Shown piece by piece: positions 1 to 10,915 of a stretch of DNA of 64,000 bases. How positions within the stretch are numbered: position 1 is the first letter of the stretch; each line of letters begins with the position of its first letter. This DNA comes from Mugil cephalus (taxonomy: Eukaryota > Chordata > Actinopteri > Mugiliformes > Mugilidae), in the NCBI RefSeq assembly GCF_022458985.1, contig NC_061787.1, forward strand, positions 22,267,629 through 22,331,628, read 5' to 3'. The notes beneath the pieces are model-generated. The model ran no database searches, was not told where the DNA came from, and was given only the letters and a program-made list of their open reading frames with translations. A program made the position numbers and the translations under genes.

Positions 1-1158
1 TGGAGAGCAAAACATCCAAACTATTAGAGTGATGACATTGGGCTTTGTAAGAATGGACTGGGGCTTTCTGATCAAAGCTTCAGATCGATGTACCACACAC
101 TGAGCTCAGAATGCTGCTCGCATTATCTGGACAACAGCTTGCTGTCTTTGTCACTAAATAAAGCTGTACATGATGGGCTTTCCATGGCCATGACTAAATT
201 CTTGGATTTTTAAAGGATTTAAAATGACAACAGACTGGACCACATGTAGCCAAGACATCGAGTAATGTTTGGAATTTTCATTTGATGTTTTCTGAAGAAC
301 AAATAAAAAAAAAATTTGCGGCTTGTTGAAATATTGTTGTGGTGTGAGCATTTTTTGTAGATAAAGGGAACTGTAGATCTTCCTGTGTTTTTGAGTTGGT
401 AAATGTGTGACATCTGCAGGTCTTTTGCAGTGTTTCTATAAAACTGGTTTAGAGAAATGTGAGTCAGTAATGCTCAGTCTTTGCCATGTAGAGGACACAT
501 ATTCCACTATTTACTGATTAATTGTGTTGATGAAGTACAGATGAGACTTGTAAAAATCTGTCACATTAGTCACAAGCCATGCTAAAATAACTTTTAACCC
601 TGAGTACATTAGAAGAGGAGGGTTTGAATGAAAAGCGAACAACGACAAGATGCGAATGGAAACCAAAAGCAATCCTCTAGGGCCATGTTGATCATGGTGT
701 CATAATAAAACCATGTGTAACAGATGGGTTAAATTTTTTGAAAATTGACAAGAAAAGTCTGGGAGGTGGTCTAGAACACATTTGACCTTATTTCTTTTGG
801 TGAACACACAATGAGTCCTGGGTCACATTAAAGACCACTGAGTCAACAGCAGTGATTTATGGAAGAGAGTGATGTGGTCATGTTGATGTAGAAAGAGCTG
901 TGTGGAATTAAGTTATGGTGTCTTCATTTCTCTTTATTAGCAGAAATTACAGTGAATATGGAAGCTTCCAGGGTTGGAGTTATAATCTGAGGTAAAGAGG
1001 AGGAGATCAGTAAATAACTTAATCTGTGTGATCAAGTCATAAGACGCACACAAAAAACTACCCTGTGCTTGGTTCTGAAACAATAGTAGACATCCATTAG
1101 AGACAATAGCTGTTAAAATACTCTACTGCACCCAAAATTATGTGGGAATTTACACTAG
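1..1158. other. unassigned AT-rich sequence
   Basis: I see no coding segment, RNA gene or recognisable repeat here. The reading frames are short and lack family motifs. Confidence 0.5.
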
Positions 1159-1526
1159 TCAGGCATAACATAATGACCTCCTTCCACCACCAATACTGTG
1201 AATGTCTCCCTTGTGCCTCCTTTGGATACAATGGACTGTTGGGAGGGGCCTCTATGGATAAACCCACAGACACTTGATCAGTTTGGGATCTAGTGAATTT
1301 GGAGGACAGGTCAACACCTCGTGCTGTTTTTTTTTTTTTTTTTAGTTGTTTCTAAAGTGTTTTTGTGTGTGTGTCTGTGTCATACTGTATCCTGCTGGGG
1401 ATGGCTGCCATCATCAAGGAGTGTCATTGCTATGTGTCTGGTCTGGTCAAGAAGGGTGGTACATGTCTAAGTAACATTCACGTGAATGAATACCAGGTCC
1501 AAATGTTTCCCAGCAGAACATTTAGT
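1159..1526 (-). mobile_element. Tc1-like transposase remnant with one terminal repeat
   Basis: The left edge reads tcaggcataacataatgacc, a terminal sequence I know from a common fish Tc1-like family. Read on the reverse strand, the segment gives broken pieces of the transposase C-terminal half: a block like CWETFGPGIH near the right edge, then EVLTCPPNSLDPKLI, equivalent to the family's VLTWPPNSPDLNPIE around the last catalytic acid. The acidic position is lost, several frame breaks are present and a run of about 17 T (near 1326-1342) interrupts the frame. The 5' half of the gene is absent. It is a dead fragment; the family call is from memory. Confidence 0.75.
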
Positions 1527-1680
1527 ATTTAGTTTAATGACAGTTTAATGTTGGAGCTGACCGGTGTAAATATACAAATAAGATGAAGAGATTCCCATTT
1601 CACATTGGGTAGAAAAAATGCCAAAAGTCTCCGCATATGTGGGGTTTCCAGTGACATATCTGGTCCAGGGCCTTTCATAT

Positions 1681-1924
1681 CAGGGCTCAGTAGGTAGAGC
1701 GGGTTTTCCATGATCCGAAGGGTTAGCGGTTCGCATGTGCCATATGCCGAAGTGTCCTTGAACAAGACACTGAACCCCCAAGTTGCTCTCAGTGCATGGC
1801 ACTGGTGAGGGAATGTGTGTGTGCTTGTGTGAGCGAATGGATTGATGTGTCTCTGACTGTAAAAGCGCTTTGAGTACCTTTGAGTAGGTAGAAAAGCGCT
1901 ATATAAAAGCAAAACCATTTGCCA
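1681..1924 (+). repeat. tRNA-derived SINE, copy 1
   Basis: The head carries an A-box-like stretch (ggctcagtaggtagagc) and a B-box-like stretch (ggttcgcatgtgcc), the internal pol III promoter layout of a tRNA-derived SINE. The body contains a 'gacactgaaccccca' block, and the tail reads 'aagcgctatataaaagc'. A reverse-strand copy lies at 59838-60075 and shares head, body and tail. Confidence 0.75.
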
Positions 1925-3722
1925 TATTGTTGACTTAAGGTTAATGTTAATTTTAAACTCATGTTCACTTGTTGAATATACTGGACACGTTCCTGCTACT
2001 GCAGAGCTTCAGACAATCAAGGCATCTATCAGGACCAATATTACACATTACATAGGCCTACAATATCAAATAACCATAGATGGAAAACAAATGTGTATAA
2101 AAAAATACAATAACATTGTACAGTTCTTGTTTTAGCAGAATTGGGGTTATATGTTCAATTAAATTCCTGGAAGATGTTTTCTTATGAAATAACATTGTAC
2201 ATGTTCCTGCAGGGAACTGAAGGTGATGATTTGCTCATCAGCTTGACAAACTGGTGATGTGCAAAAAATAAACTACAGCAGAGTCCCTCTAGAAAAGGCA
2301 GTTTTGGCTATTATTGTGGTAAAGAAAAAAAGCCAAATAAACACACGTTCTTAAATCATTAAATCATTTTGCTAATAATTGCATTACTGTATATATAATG
2401 TAATCAATATGAATTTGCACATATGCTGTAATGTCAACAACTTTGAGGAGTTTGTAACTGTGCACAGGGGCCTTCTTCTTGGAAAAGTCTCCCTATTGAC
2501 GCTTGGGGAGCTTAGAGGGACAGTTCTGGGCTGTTGCGATGGTGATGCCACTCAACTTTAGCCAGAAAATCAAAGTCTGCAAGAAACCTATGGCACACAA
2601 GCATGCAGCTGCAACAAATTCTACAGCATGAGCATGTCTGATAAAGAGGGTGGCCTAGAGGGAAAACTGCTAAGGCAGGGCAAAGGCAACTGGAAAAGGA
2701 CTAAATGTCCCCACAGTCATCACATGTTCATGGAAGAAGAGTCCAGAGTTAGATGAGTTAGACCTATACATCACTGTGTTAATGTGTGTTAATGTAAATT
2801 AGTCACTGCAATTTTAACTGATATTATAATGAGGATGTACTGAATAATATTTGATCGTTCCAGGAATTTCTGAGAATTTCTCAGGAATGTTGTATGCTGT
2901 GTTAACAACACTCGCTGGGTTTTGTTTGCATTAATTCCTCCTAAACATTCAAATCATATTCTGAAAAGACAGAAATACGGCAGAGAGAGGCAGCGTTGTT
3001 TTACAAAGCTCAGCTGTGACTGAAAGAAATAAAGTGTGGAGCTGCAGATGGAAGATATCTGTCGGCACTGGAGTAGTTCTGTACTGAAGACAATTTGAAG
3101 GAGACTGTTTGACAGCAGCCCAAAGGATCATGGATGTGTTAAAAACTCATCAAAATTTCTGATGTGCCAGAAATCAATTGGATTGTTGGAAGCAGAATTA
3201 TTCAATTAAATATCAAAAGTATAATTTTAACTGTCATGTCGGCGAGCACAGCAGCACCCTATTTAGTCACATGATTTTGATTCCTCACTGCCGCCCAGGG
3301 CCACGCCCCCCTGAGTGGCAAACACATGGTAAAATGTATCAATAAATACAGCCAGACTGGGAAAATTATCAGATCAAATTAAGGACAACTGGACTCAACA
3401 ATGATCTATAGGAAATTGTATGTATTTGGAAAAGTGGATTGGGCTCAGTTTCAGTTACTTTAAGTTAGTTTTAGGTAATTTCAATAATGATAAATGTAGC
3501 TAAATGTACCTAAATAAAATGTTAACGCTAAGAGCTTCACTGAGAAGTAAAGTAAGCCAAACAATACTGTAGCGATCGTAGCGTCCATACAAATATTCAG
3601 TTTATTGTTTTATTGTTATTTTTGTTAGAACTGAAATAGTTACTGTCGGCTGTAACTACTACAAAACATCAACATCGACAAACTTATCAGACAGCCCTCC
3701 AGAACGTAATGTAAGAAGTAGG
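1925..3722. other. unassigned sequence
   Basis: No gene, RNA or repeat family was recognised. Several short open frames occur on both strands but none has a recognisable motif. Confidence 0.45.
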
Positions 3723-3723
3723 A

Positions 3724-3790
3724 CAGGCTGGTATACCGGTTCATACCGAATACTGGTATTTTTGTTTTGAATGACCGGTCCCCCGTCTAC
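3724..3790 (+). mobile_element. hAT-like element terminus (left)
   Basis: The segment starts caggctggtataccggttc and continues with 'ataccgaatactggtattt'. The same sequence, inverted, occurs at 10873-10915, where it ends in 'accacccagccc'. Such ends are familiar from fish hAT-type elements. No transposase is attached. Whether the two ends belong to one element is discussed in the findings. Confidence 0.5.
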
Positions 3791-4557
3791 AGCTGTCCCC
3801 GAAAATGTTCCAGATTTTAGCATTTTATGAATGAGAAAAATATGTTGTGCACAGTCTATAATAACAGTTATTACGGTAGCCATGGTAGGTCATGCTGCTA
3901 TTGACATTACAGACATAGCAGTTAAAATATGTCTAAGCAGGGCTCTCAAGTCTCACGCATTCAATAAGTTCATGCGCTCTCACGCCACACATGACATTTC
4001 TCATGCTGAAAGACAATGAAACTCGCTGCACATCAAATCAAATCTGAAAGACAATGAGATTATTATAAATTTATTTATAAATGAGATTTGTAATCTATGC
4101 ATAGATGAGGCAAAGGCAGGTTTCTCTGATAAGTCACTGACCAGTCAGAAAATATCAGCGACCAATCAGAAAATAGTATTTGTTGTTGCCAGGTGAAATA
4201 GAAGCGCCCTAACCATGCCTTCCACAAATGCACAAAAAAACTTGTCAAACACTCATCAAACAACTGGAAGTGGAAATTTCTGGTAACCACTCCATCCCTT
4301 AGTTTATTATTATTATCATTTTCTCAATAGTTTCTTATTAAACTCTAGGACCTTTGCAGGATATTTACTTATGAATCATGGTAGGTTCAATGTACAGCAC
4401 ACGCCCCCTCCCCCAAGTAAAAAACTCACTCCATTCTAAATATGAAAAAATATGCCAAAATAACTGAAACCGTATTGTCCCTGTTCTCTATGACTTTATC
4501 AAAAAAATACAGCTTGAATTAATATTACACTAAATGTGAACCACAACACCAGAGACC
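3791..4557. other. unassigned sequence inside the hAT-like ends
   Basis: This stretch is AT-rich and holds short open frames only. Nothing was recognised. Confidence 0.4.
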
Positions 4558-4960
4558 TGTATCACAAAAAGAGCTCAACTTACCCGGGGTTACTCCGAAC
4601 CTATCCACTACAATGACAATCTGGATAAGCGGTATCACGACGCTGGTTATCAACTTGGTAACTCAACCCAGGTTTGTCTTTTTGTGAATTGGTGAACGTG
4701 CACGTATAAAGGGAGGGTTCTAAGGTAGACCAATCACAGTCATGAGCGCTAATCCGCCAGCAAAAAGGACAGCATATGTCTCTTACGAGGAGCAAAGACT
4801 GATTCTCCTCCAATATGAAGAAGCAGAAGTAAATCTCACTAAAAAGTCAAACACCGTGGCTGCATCGGAGAGATGCCAAATGGCATGGCAAAGGATTGCA
4901 GGTTGCATAAATGTGTAAGTTACACATCAATGGCTCAATTAGTTTACATTCAACGCAGCC
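4558..4960 (+). mobile_element. Harbinger-type element, 5' part with Myb-like exon
   Basis: An ATG at 4742 opens a 58-codon exon running to a canonical GTAAGT donor at 4915. It begins MSANPPAKRTAYVSYEEQ and contains KKSNTVAASERCQMAWQRIA, which resembles the N-terminal Myb/SANT DNA-binding protein of PIF/Harbinger transposons (a YEE...KSNT...WQ.IA pattern). In that superfamily the Myb-like protein works with a separate DDE transposase. A plausible terminal sequence, 'cctgtatcacaaaaagagc', lies upstream near 4559. I could not find the second exon or the DDE gene, so this is probably a truncated copy. The family assignment is from motif memory. Confidence 0.6.
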
Positions 4961-5783
4961 ATGAATCCCAATCACTGCGCTGCATAGATGAATCGCGTCT
5001 ATGACAATTAGTCTCATTCCCGCAGATATAAAGACCCTCTAGAGTAAGATGAACATGGGAGCAGATAACAACCAAGCACAAAAACATAATTTCATCTGGT
5101 GAGTTGGAAAGTCTGTGGGGCTGTGACTACTGTGAGGACTGCATGGTATGCCAGACTGTGAGAACCTGTATCTCTAATGCTCTTTTCACGATTTGTGCTC
5201 CAATCTCAATCAGGTCTTCAATGAAAGGGCATACCATTCTTTTGCGAACAGCTGATTGGCCGGTGGGTGGAGCAAAGTATTGTAGTATAAGCAAAGTATT
5301 GAGCAGCTTACTTATTTATGCATACGCTCAAAATTAAGATACCTCAAGTCTTTCTCAACACCAAACAAATACATAATGATCTGTTCAAAAGAAATACACA
5401 AATTATAAGGATGCATATCCTTTAGGTATAACTCAAAGAACAAAGAATGTTCTAGAATAGAATTAAACTCATGAACTTACTTATGTGGCAGCATGGCAGG
5501 CAGGGACAAAGGAACAGAGAACCTGAACAAGGCACACCCTAATCCTTATATCACTTCCCATTTGAGGTTAAACTCCTCTCCTTATCTCAGGCATAAATGT
5601 CAATAATCTCCACCCTTAAGGTACTACAAAAGGTTGTGATTTTTAACACCACGGATTCTAAATCTGGGGACATTTACAGCTCGGGGATAAAAATAAATAA
5701 ATAAAAAAAAAAGAATTAAGTGTTGAAACAGGGACAATATAGTTTCAATTATTTTGGCATATTTATTTATATTTAAACCTAGA
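4961..5783. other. unassigned sequence
   Basis: Nothing was recognised. The rest of the Harbinger-like element may extend into this stretch, but no DDE motif could be read. Confidence 0.35.
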
Positions 5784-6075
5784 CTGGGTGGCACAGCGGC
5801 TGGGTGATTAGTGCTGATATCTCCCAGTGACAAGGTCCGGGTTTGAGTCCAGCTTGGGCCTTTCCAGGTGGAGTGTGCTGTTCTCCCTGTGTTCGCGTGG
5901 GTTTTTCCTCCCACCTCCATAGAAATGCTTGTTAGGCTGATTGGTGACTCTATATTGATCCTAGGTGTGAGTGTGAGTGTTTGTTAGTCTCTGTGTTAGC
6001 CCTGTGATAGGCTGGTGACCTTTCCAGGGTGTACCCCGCCTTTCGCCTGATGCCAGCTGAGTTAAAGATCCCAGC
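5784..6075 (+). repeat. tRNA-related SINE-like repeat, copy A
   Basis: The head has an A-box-like 'tggcacagcgg' and a B-box-like 'gggtttgagtcc'. It is followed by the body blocks 'cgtgggtttttcctcccacc' and 'aggctgattggtgactct', and the terminal 'cagggtgtaccccgcc'. Related copies lie at 12010-12250 and 25880-26143, with an inverted fragment at 9239-9330. The 3' end (ggataagcgg) is missing in this copy. Confidence 0.7.
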
Positions 6076-6369
6076 CTTTACCAAAGGGAAAGTGTCCACA
6101 CAAGGACTTGCATCAGTACGGATCCATGTAGAGAGAGAATACACCATACTTCAAAGTACAGTAGGAATTTAAATGTGTAAAGCTGTGTTTCATCAATGAA
6201 ATAATTACTGACACTAATAAGTTCATAGTTTTAATCAAAAATATTAATTTCATGTTACTTGAATTTGTCCATTTCATTTTGTCCACTTCTATATATACAT
6301 GTTTGCATTTTTTGGAACTTTTGCTTTTCCTCTTTGTTTTTTTTCATTACACAAGCATGTATATGACAC

Positions 6370-7489
6370 ACAGTGTGTGCTCTGTGCCCTCCTACTTCTA
6401 TGAAGTATGTCAGACCATTGTTCTTCAGTTATGTTTGTATCCATATCCTTTTCCCAGTGATCTTTTATTATCCATAATTAGGGACCCTCCATTTCAAATA
6501 TTGTAGTGTACAGCCGCAATACTGTTCCTTTCACCATAGGTGGAGATTTAAGAATAAAATCAAGTGGTGATGTTGGTGGTATTAAGGGAAGCTGAATAAA
6601 ATGGTTCTTTATGAAATAACTGACTTGTAAATATTTTTAAAAAAATATGTGCAGGTAAAGAGAATTCTTCTCTGACCTGATCAAAAGACATGAAAATGCC
6701 ATCCCTGTATAACATCACAATATTAATAATCCCATTCTTCTGCCATAGATTGAATGTGTTATCTGGAAGAGAGGCGGAAACAAGTGGTTTATAGGGTATA
6801 AACTGACATGGACGCTAGCCCATAATTTTTTCGGAATTGAGACCAGATTTTAAGAGAATGCCGTACTACTGTATTCTCAGGTGAAAGTATATTTGTGACT
6901 ATATCTATTTTAGGTCTTTGCAGGAATAATTTCCTGATCATAGGTGACTTATCATTCCATATAAAAGATGAAATAAGACTATCAAACTTTGTAAAAAATG
7001 TTTTGGTAAGGAAATAGGGTATATACTGAAACAAAAGGAAGGACATTAATTTTAGTTATGCTGATTTGCCTGGCTAAAGATAAAAGCAGTGCAGACCAGC
7101 GGGTGAGATCCCGCTGGGTATTGTCAACAAGCGGAGTGAAATTAACCTTAAAAAGTTGTGAGTGAAACTTTGTAATGCACACACCAAGATAATTAAACTT
7201 ATCATTTGCCACTTTAAAAGGTAGACAGTTCAGTGGGAGCTGACAAGCAACCTTAGTTGAGCTCACTCTTGCCAAGATTCAGCTTGTACCCTGAAAAACT
7301 ACCAAAAACTTTAAGGATATGTGGAATAGACGTGGGAGGATCTGATACATAGAAGAGGACATTGTCTGCATATAAAGAGATTTTGTCTTCCTGGCTGTCT
7401 CTGAAGATCCCTTTGATATCAGTACACTGTATCATAGTAACCGCTAAGGGCTCCATCACCGGGTCTGGGTCTGTTTCCATTTCTGCAAG
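6370..7489 (-). pseudogene. L1-type LINE, ORF2 C-terminal half (degenerate)
   Basis: On the reverse strand the segment starts inside the reverse transcriptase. KISLYADNVLFYVSD is the YADD box, with the second Asp changed to Asn. It is followed by SGYKLNLGKSELN, the thumb-region block FNYLGVCIT and LTRWSALLLSLARQISITKIN, and IPYFLTKTFFTKFDSLISSF. It then continues through a frameshifted tail (WQKNGIINIV, FMSFDQVREEFSLPAHIFF) that matches the order of fish L1 ORF2 C-termini. The 5' part of ORF2 is missing, and the break falls at a perfect palindrome at 7469-7512. It is inactive through truncation, the YADN change and frameshifts. Confidence 0.8.
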
Positions 7490-7512
7490 AACTTGCAGAA
7501 ATGGAAACAGAC
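7469..7512. repeat. perfect 21-bp inverted repeat with 2-base spacer
   Basis: The left arm starts gtctgtttccatttctgca at 7469. After 'aa' at 7490-7491 the right arm is its exact reverse complement up to 7512. It lies at the 5' truncation edge of the L1 fragment and could extrude as a hairpin. Confidence 0.9.
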
Positions 7513-8159
7513 TGAGACTCTGGCCAACTTTTATTTACTTAAGCCGTAGCCAGACCCGGCACAGTACAGCAGACCGCGGCGTCTGTTAGACGGCTAACCA
7601 AATGGGCACAGTTGTGGTAGTGTTATAGTTGTTTTCATTTTATTTTCACGGTATAGGTGCTAATGTAATGTAGGGCAAGAAAATCGAAAGTGAAAGTACG
7701 CTTAAGCGGAGTGCAAACCATAGCTACATCAATGCATAGAGCAACACTGCCACCTATTGGTTTAGGAGGGTGGGCCATTTTTTTTCTTTGTAAAAACCAA
7801 CACACAAGTTCCAATCCTAAAGTTGTGTTTGTGGAAGGAATATTTGTATGGATACAACACCACTGCCACCTACTGGTGAGGAGGGCAGGCCATTTGGGAA
7901 TCACGAGCTATTTGTTTGTGGATCTGTGTGGATCTTTGACAAGAACATCTCAAAAATGTGTAAGTGAGGAAAGAGATGCGTGTGCGTGATTGGTGATCCA
8001 CAAATGCTGAGTCGTACTTCAGAAGCAGTATTATCAGTTTTACAAATGCCTTTTTTGTTTTTACAAATGGAAAATTGTGTATTTCCATAAACACAATATA
8101 TTTACAAGTACACCCGTATTTGTAAAGCGGGACAGATTGGACGAGTAGAAGAGGATCTT
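7513..8159. other. unassigned sequence with a repeated 40-bp block
   Basis: A block 'actgccaccta.tggt..aggaggg..ggccat' occurs at about 7746-7781 and again at about 7861-7895, roughly 115 bp apart. Nothing else was recognised. A noncoding leader or LTR of the Gypsy element that follows could be included, but I see no matching repeat at its far end. Confidence 0.4.
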
Positions 8160-8662
8160 GTGCCCAAATTGGAGGACAACCAGCAACAGGAGAGGGCTGT
8201 GGAACTCCCGGTACCCCGATGTGCAGTAACGGATAAGCTAAGTCCATCCACTTCCGTGCAATTGACAGGTTATCTTGATGATAACTGGAAGCGTTTCAAG
8301 CTAAGTTGGAATATATATCTAGCAGCAAGCGGAGCAGGGGATAATGATGAAAAACTGAAAGCTCACATCCTTTTACATGTCATCGGAGAAGATGCTTTGG
8401 ACATATATAATAACTTTCAGCTGGATCCTGCATTTGGAAAATCCTGTAACAACTGTGGAAAGTGCAGTCACTATACTAAGTGTTGCAAAGCAGCTTCAAA
8501 ACAGAAAGTTCACACAGTGATAAGGGAGGTGGGGAGTTCAATGTGGATGTGGTGCAGGCTTGTACAACTGAAAAAGAGGAATGGATTGTTCCAATCAAAA
8601 AGAATGAGATGATAATACCATCCAAGTTAGATACAGGTGCTGGCGTAAACCTGCTATCTTGA
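8160..8662 (+). pseudogene. Gypsy gag and protease remnant
   Basis: The gag part shows LTGYLDDNWKRFKLSWNIYL and ILLHVIGEDALDIYNNF, typical of the capsid region of Mag/Gypsy-like elements. It passes abruptly to CNNCGKCSHYTKC, a CCHC-type zinc knuckle, so gag sequence between the two is deleted. A frame shift near 8520 leads into IPSKLDTGAGVNLLS, the aspartic protease active-site motif DTGA, which is then closed by a stop. The RT finger and palm that should follow are missing. Confidence 0.75.
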
Positions 8663-8677
8663 GAAGCCTACAAAACA

Positions 8678-9238
8678 TTGACTGTAAAGAGCAAAATTCA
8701 TCTTGTAAACACAAAAGTGACTGGATACACTGGAGAATGTGTTCCTGTTAAAGGCAAATGCATTGCAACCTTCAAACACAAAGACAAATGTGAGTTCGGA
8801 GTGAAAACGCTTACCTTCCTGGGAGATGTTGTCAGTGAAGAGGGGATAAAGCCAGACCCATGTCCATCATGTCCAAATCTCTGAATGACTACGGCGCATG
8901 CTAATCAGGCTGCAAAAATATGACTTGTACATGATATACATACAAGGAAAATAAACGCACACCGTCAACACCTTGCCTAGAGCAGTGGAAAAGTAGGAAC
9001 ATGCAGACAGTGAGAAAAGCGCAGAAATACGGGCATGACTGTGACGTCTCTGCCAGAACTGAACGATTACGGACAGAGGCTAATACAGAAGAAACAATGG
9101 AAGAACTCAAGCGCACAGTACAGAAAGGATGGCCTGTAAACAAGAAGGATTGTCCTGTGAAGATAAAGACTACTGGAATTGCAGTGCAGAGCTCACGGTG
9201 GTGGATGACAGTGTTGAAGGGGAGCAAATTTGTGATAC
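8678..9238 (+). pseudogene. Gypsy RT end and RNase H-integrase linker
   Basis: TFLGDVVSEEGIKPDP is the end of the RT palm/thumb of Gypsy elements (FLGHVIS..G+.PDP pattern). After a deletion, RNase H C-terminal sequence resumes (KYDLYMIYIQGK near 8914), followed by the linker block ELKRTVQKGWPVNKKDCPV and VLKGSKFVIPS just before the integrase. Several frames are needed to read it. The catalytic RT motif YxDD is absent. Confidence 0.7.
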
Positions 9239-9330
9239 CATCTAATCTCATCTTCCATACCGCTTAATCCTTCACTAGGGTCGCGCCTATCCCAGCTGGC
9301 ATCGGGCGAGAGGTGGGGAGTTATACCCCA
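9239..9330 (-). repeat. SINE-like repeat 3' fragment inserted in Gypsy pol
   Basis: Read on the reverse strand it gives 'cgatgccagctgggatagg' and then 'ccctagtgaaggattaagcg', the 3' end of the SINE-like repeat seen at 12010-12250. It separates the integrase linker from the integrase zinc-binding domain. Confidence 0.7.
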
Positions 9331-9833
9331 AAAAATGCTCCAAAAGATACACACCTCGGAGAAGTCAAGTGTAAACGCAGGGCGAAAGAAGTAATGTACT
9401 GGCCAAGAATCAATCAAGATATCAGCCAGACAATAGCATCATCTGAATTTTGCCGCACACAGAGGCCAAAACAACAAGCTGAGCTGCTGATGACTCATCC
9501 GGTGCCCCACAGACCTTACTACAACTTCGAACTCACCTATTTGACTGTGATGGAAAGAGTTACATAGTGGTCACCGACTACTTTTCAAACAATCCCAAAG
9601 TTGGAGCGCTGCAGCCAACATCGAGCAAAGCAGTCATCAGCTACCTCACGACTCTTTTCGCTAGACATAGCGTCCCATGTGAACTGTTTTCGGACAATGG
9701 GCCCCAGTTTTCTAACTGCCAGTTTGCTGCCTTTGCCAAAGAATGGGGGTTTCAACACTCTATGTCGAGTCTAACTTATCCAAGGTCCAACGGCAGAAAG
9801 TTCTGTGAAAACATTAAAAAACATGATAAATAA
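9331..9833 (+). pseudogene. Gypsy integrase remnant
   Basis: The first frame shows a zinc-binding region (THLGEVKCKRRAKEVMYWPR...SEFCRTQRP), in which the usual HHCC pattern is incomplete. A frame shift near 9565 leads to the catalytic core: VTDYFSNNPKVGALQP carries the first Asp, and ELFSDNGPQFSNCQFAAFA the second Asp in its DNGPQF context. The third catalytic residue should lie in NGxAE, but here the sequence is PRSNGRKFCENIKK, so the Glu position is disrupted. In intact elements this enzyme inserts cDNA into the host genome. This copy is dead. Confidence 0.85.
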
Positions 9834-10435
9834 AGCACGGAACAGAGACGACTTTCAAAAAAGCTTACTAATCTTCCAGAGTGCACCTCTACTGAACGGA
9901 CTATCACCAGCCCAAATGCTGATGGTCCAACCTACCATTAAATGAGGACTTGGTGATGCCCAAAAGCACACACAAAGTCAGAAAAGCAAAGGAGCAACAG
10001 AAAGTGAAACCAGAACAGCTGTATGATCGAACGGCAAAACACCTACAAATGCTGAAGCCTGGGGATGTGGTACGTCTCAGGGACATCTCTCCCTGCACCT
10101 GGAGACAAAAGGGACAGGTGGAGGAAGAAGTTGCTCTATGCTCCTACAGGATCCAAATGGAGAATGGATTGTCTCTGAGGAGGAACCGCATGGATATTCA
10201 ACCACAGCTGACTGAAAAGGACACTACAGCTCATGAGATGGTTCAGCAGGACAGGGCTGAATCTACAGGGCTAACTAACAGTGGGCCTGACCGCACTGAC
10301 TGTGGTCTGACATCAGCGTCTGCGTCACCAGCTGCTCTGAGACTTTCCAAACTGTCGAAATCGCCAGCTGTTGAAAGACTGTCTAGACTTGAGAGACATG
10401 TTCAGCCACCTAAATGGCTGAACGAGAGTTGCTAA
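9834..10435 (+). pseudogene. Gypsy integrase C-terminal region
   Basis: The open frame from 9950 contains EQLYDRTAKHLQMLKPGDVV followed by a basic stretch ending in LSLRRNRMDIQP, the SH3-like GPY/F-type tail that follows the core in Gypsy integrases. The remainder is Ser/Pro-rich without motifs. The preceding 9834-9949 encodes a broken linker (LIFQSAPLLNGLSPAQMLM), matching the usual 'GlSPAqlLmgR' block. Confidence 0.7.
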
Positions 10436-10572
10436 AGACTCATTAGTATTGCAAGATACTGACCAAAGGAGCAAAATGGACCATTAAGTTCACTGAAAAA
10501 AAATAAATAAAGAATGTTGTCGTAAAGGAAAAATGTTGACATGATATGTAGTATGTCAACATCAACATGAAA

Positions 10573-10668
10573 GGGGGGTGAAAGCCATTCTCTTTTGATG
10601 TAGCCTAGGCGAGAGGTCGGTATATATCATGTTCTTGGAGTTGCCATAGTACAGGTCTCCTTGTAGTC
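10573..10668 (-). mobile_element. L1 ORF1 fragment
   Basis: About 95 bp match 14818-14912, part of the L1 ORF1 described below, with few differences (for example the shared 'ggtgaaagccattctcttt'). Nothing of the element flanks it here, so it is a small dispersed fragment. Confidence 0.8.
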
Positions 10669-10872
10669 AGTATGTGTTTTGATACTTAGAGAGTCTGCAT
10701 TTCATTATTTTTCTATTAAGACAAAAAAGTGTTTAAATAGAAAAACTTGTTTGCAAGTAAAGTCACAATGTTTATTGGGAAATGCAAAGTTAAAAGAAAA
10801 AAAGCACTTTAGCATGACTTTGTTTTAAGGGTATCTTTTTTGGTGGTATGCTAAAAATTCACATCACAACGA

Positions 10873-10915
10873 AAAACAATACTGGTATTCGGTATGAACC
10901 GGTATACCACCCAGC
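10873..10915 (-). mobile_element. hAT-like element terminus (right)
   Basis: This is the inverted counterpart of 3724-3765. It contains 'actggtattcggtatgaacc' and ends in 'ggtataccacccagccc'. Confidence 0.5.

Larger units (their letters stand above)
8160..10435 (+). pseudogene. Gypsy (Ty3-like) LTR retrotransposon, decayed gag-pol
   Basis: Pieces of gag and pol occur in the correct order on one strand but in different frames. Gag is at 8160-8510 with a CCHC-like knuckle, and the protease core (LDTGAGVNLLS) at about 8627-8661. The RT C-terminal block (TFLGDVVSEEGIKPDP) is at about 8808-8865, RNase H-to-integrase linker sequence at 8900-9239, the integrase zinc-binding and catalytic domain at about 9331-9833, and the integrase C-terminal region at 9950-10435. 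Most of the RT is deleted between protease and 8678, and a short inverted SINE-like piece sits at 9239-9330. No LTR pair was recognised. It cannot be functional. Confidence 0.85.
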
